Shown here one piece after another: positions 63,609 through 64,000 of a stretch of 64,000 nt of DNA. The notes beneath the pieces were generated by a model. The model saw nothing but the letters and a program-made list of their open reading frames with translations. It did no database searches and was not told the DNA's origin. The stretch lies in NCBI RefSeq assembly GCF_030253575.1, contig NC_080559.1, forward strand, positions 32,979,501-33,043,500, read 5' to 3'. The DNA comes from Rhododendron vialii. Lineage: Eukaryota > Streptophyta > Magnoliopsida > Ericales > Ericaceae. Both the position numbers and the translations under genes were made by a program. The first letter of the stretch is position 1. Every line of letters starts with the position of its first letter.

Positions 63609-64000
63609 CTGAATGCAAACAAAGATGATAGTTGGCTCTGAATGGTTACCAGGTCAGAATGTTTAAGGGGATTAAAAGGGTTCATAACTACAAACAGCTA
63701 ACACTATAGCCTTAAACCTTTTATCATTCTTCCTCTGTGCATTATAAATCTTAAAACGAGAATTCTAAACATAGCCAAAGTGACTGCTGAGAATAGTCTT
63801 TGTTCATTGTTCAAGTAAGGAATATTTCCAAAGGACATGCATACTCATTGACTGTAGTTGTTAGAATTCCTGCTTCGAATTTCGATCTGACACTTTGGAA
63901 ATGAAACCTCAAATACACATCAGAATGACGATACACAATAGTCTTATGATGTCATCAATCAACATAATTCTCAACCAAGTAGTAAGTACAATAAAGTGCA
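63609..64000 (-). other. Reductase intron, running off the window
   Basis: No exon of the reductase is recognisable between 63609 and the window edge. The sequence has ordinary AT-rich intron composition. Confidence 0.6.

Overview
The window reads as nuclear DNA of a flowering plant, probably a woody eudicot. It is AT-rich, its genes are split by many GT..AG introns, it contains plant-specific families (XTH, plant glyoxal oxidase, a SPEAR/TIE repressor), and its spacers are full of transposon remnants (Helitron, hAT, PIF/Harbinger-like, Mutator-like, Stowaway, SINE, LINE). I cannot name the species. All coding calls come from reading splice sites and translations by eye. No database search was possible.

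Layout. 1-4751: no recognised gene, apart from probable 3' UTR of the next gene. 4752-9107 (-): complete 14-exon casein kinase 1. 9108-13870: spacer with a tandem duplication, a Helitron-like insertion and a very short LINE tail. 13871-14272 (+): single-exon TMEM234-like membrane protein. 15736-17744 (-): four-exon XTH. 20188-24256 (-): five-exon glyoxal oxidase A. 24690-32690: a second, diverged copy of about 16912-24685. It carries only exon 1 of the XTH, as a pseudogene, and a complete glyoxal oxidase B (28144-32318, -). 36081-39215 (-): five-exon SPEAR/TIE-type EAR repressor. 40-53 kb: gene-poor, with well-delimited mobile elements, several with recognisable target-site duplications. 53756-57805: decayed mosaic of chaperonin-60 exons and trypsin-like protease exons on both strands. 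60327-63608 (-): last eight exons of mitochondrial adrenodoxin (ferredoxin) reductase. Its 5' end lies beyond the window.

How the genes relate. This is a normal plant chromosome segment, not an operon. The XTH and the two glyoxal oxidases are secreted proteins expected to act in the cell wall or apoplast. Their clustering is explained by one tandem duplication whose left breakpoint lay in an XTH intron and whose right breakpoint lay upstream of the oxidase. The most unusual locus is the chaperonin/trypsin mosaic, where two opposite-strand fragments both show chaperonin sequence upstream of protease sequence. I found no CRISPR array, rRNA or tRNA gene, or bacterial-type system.
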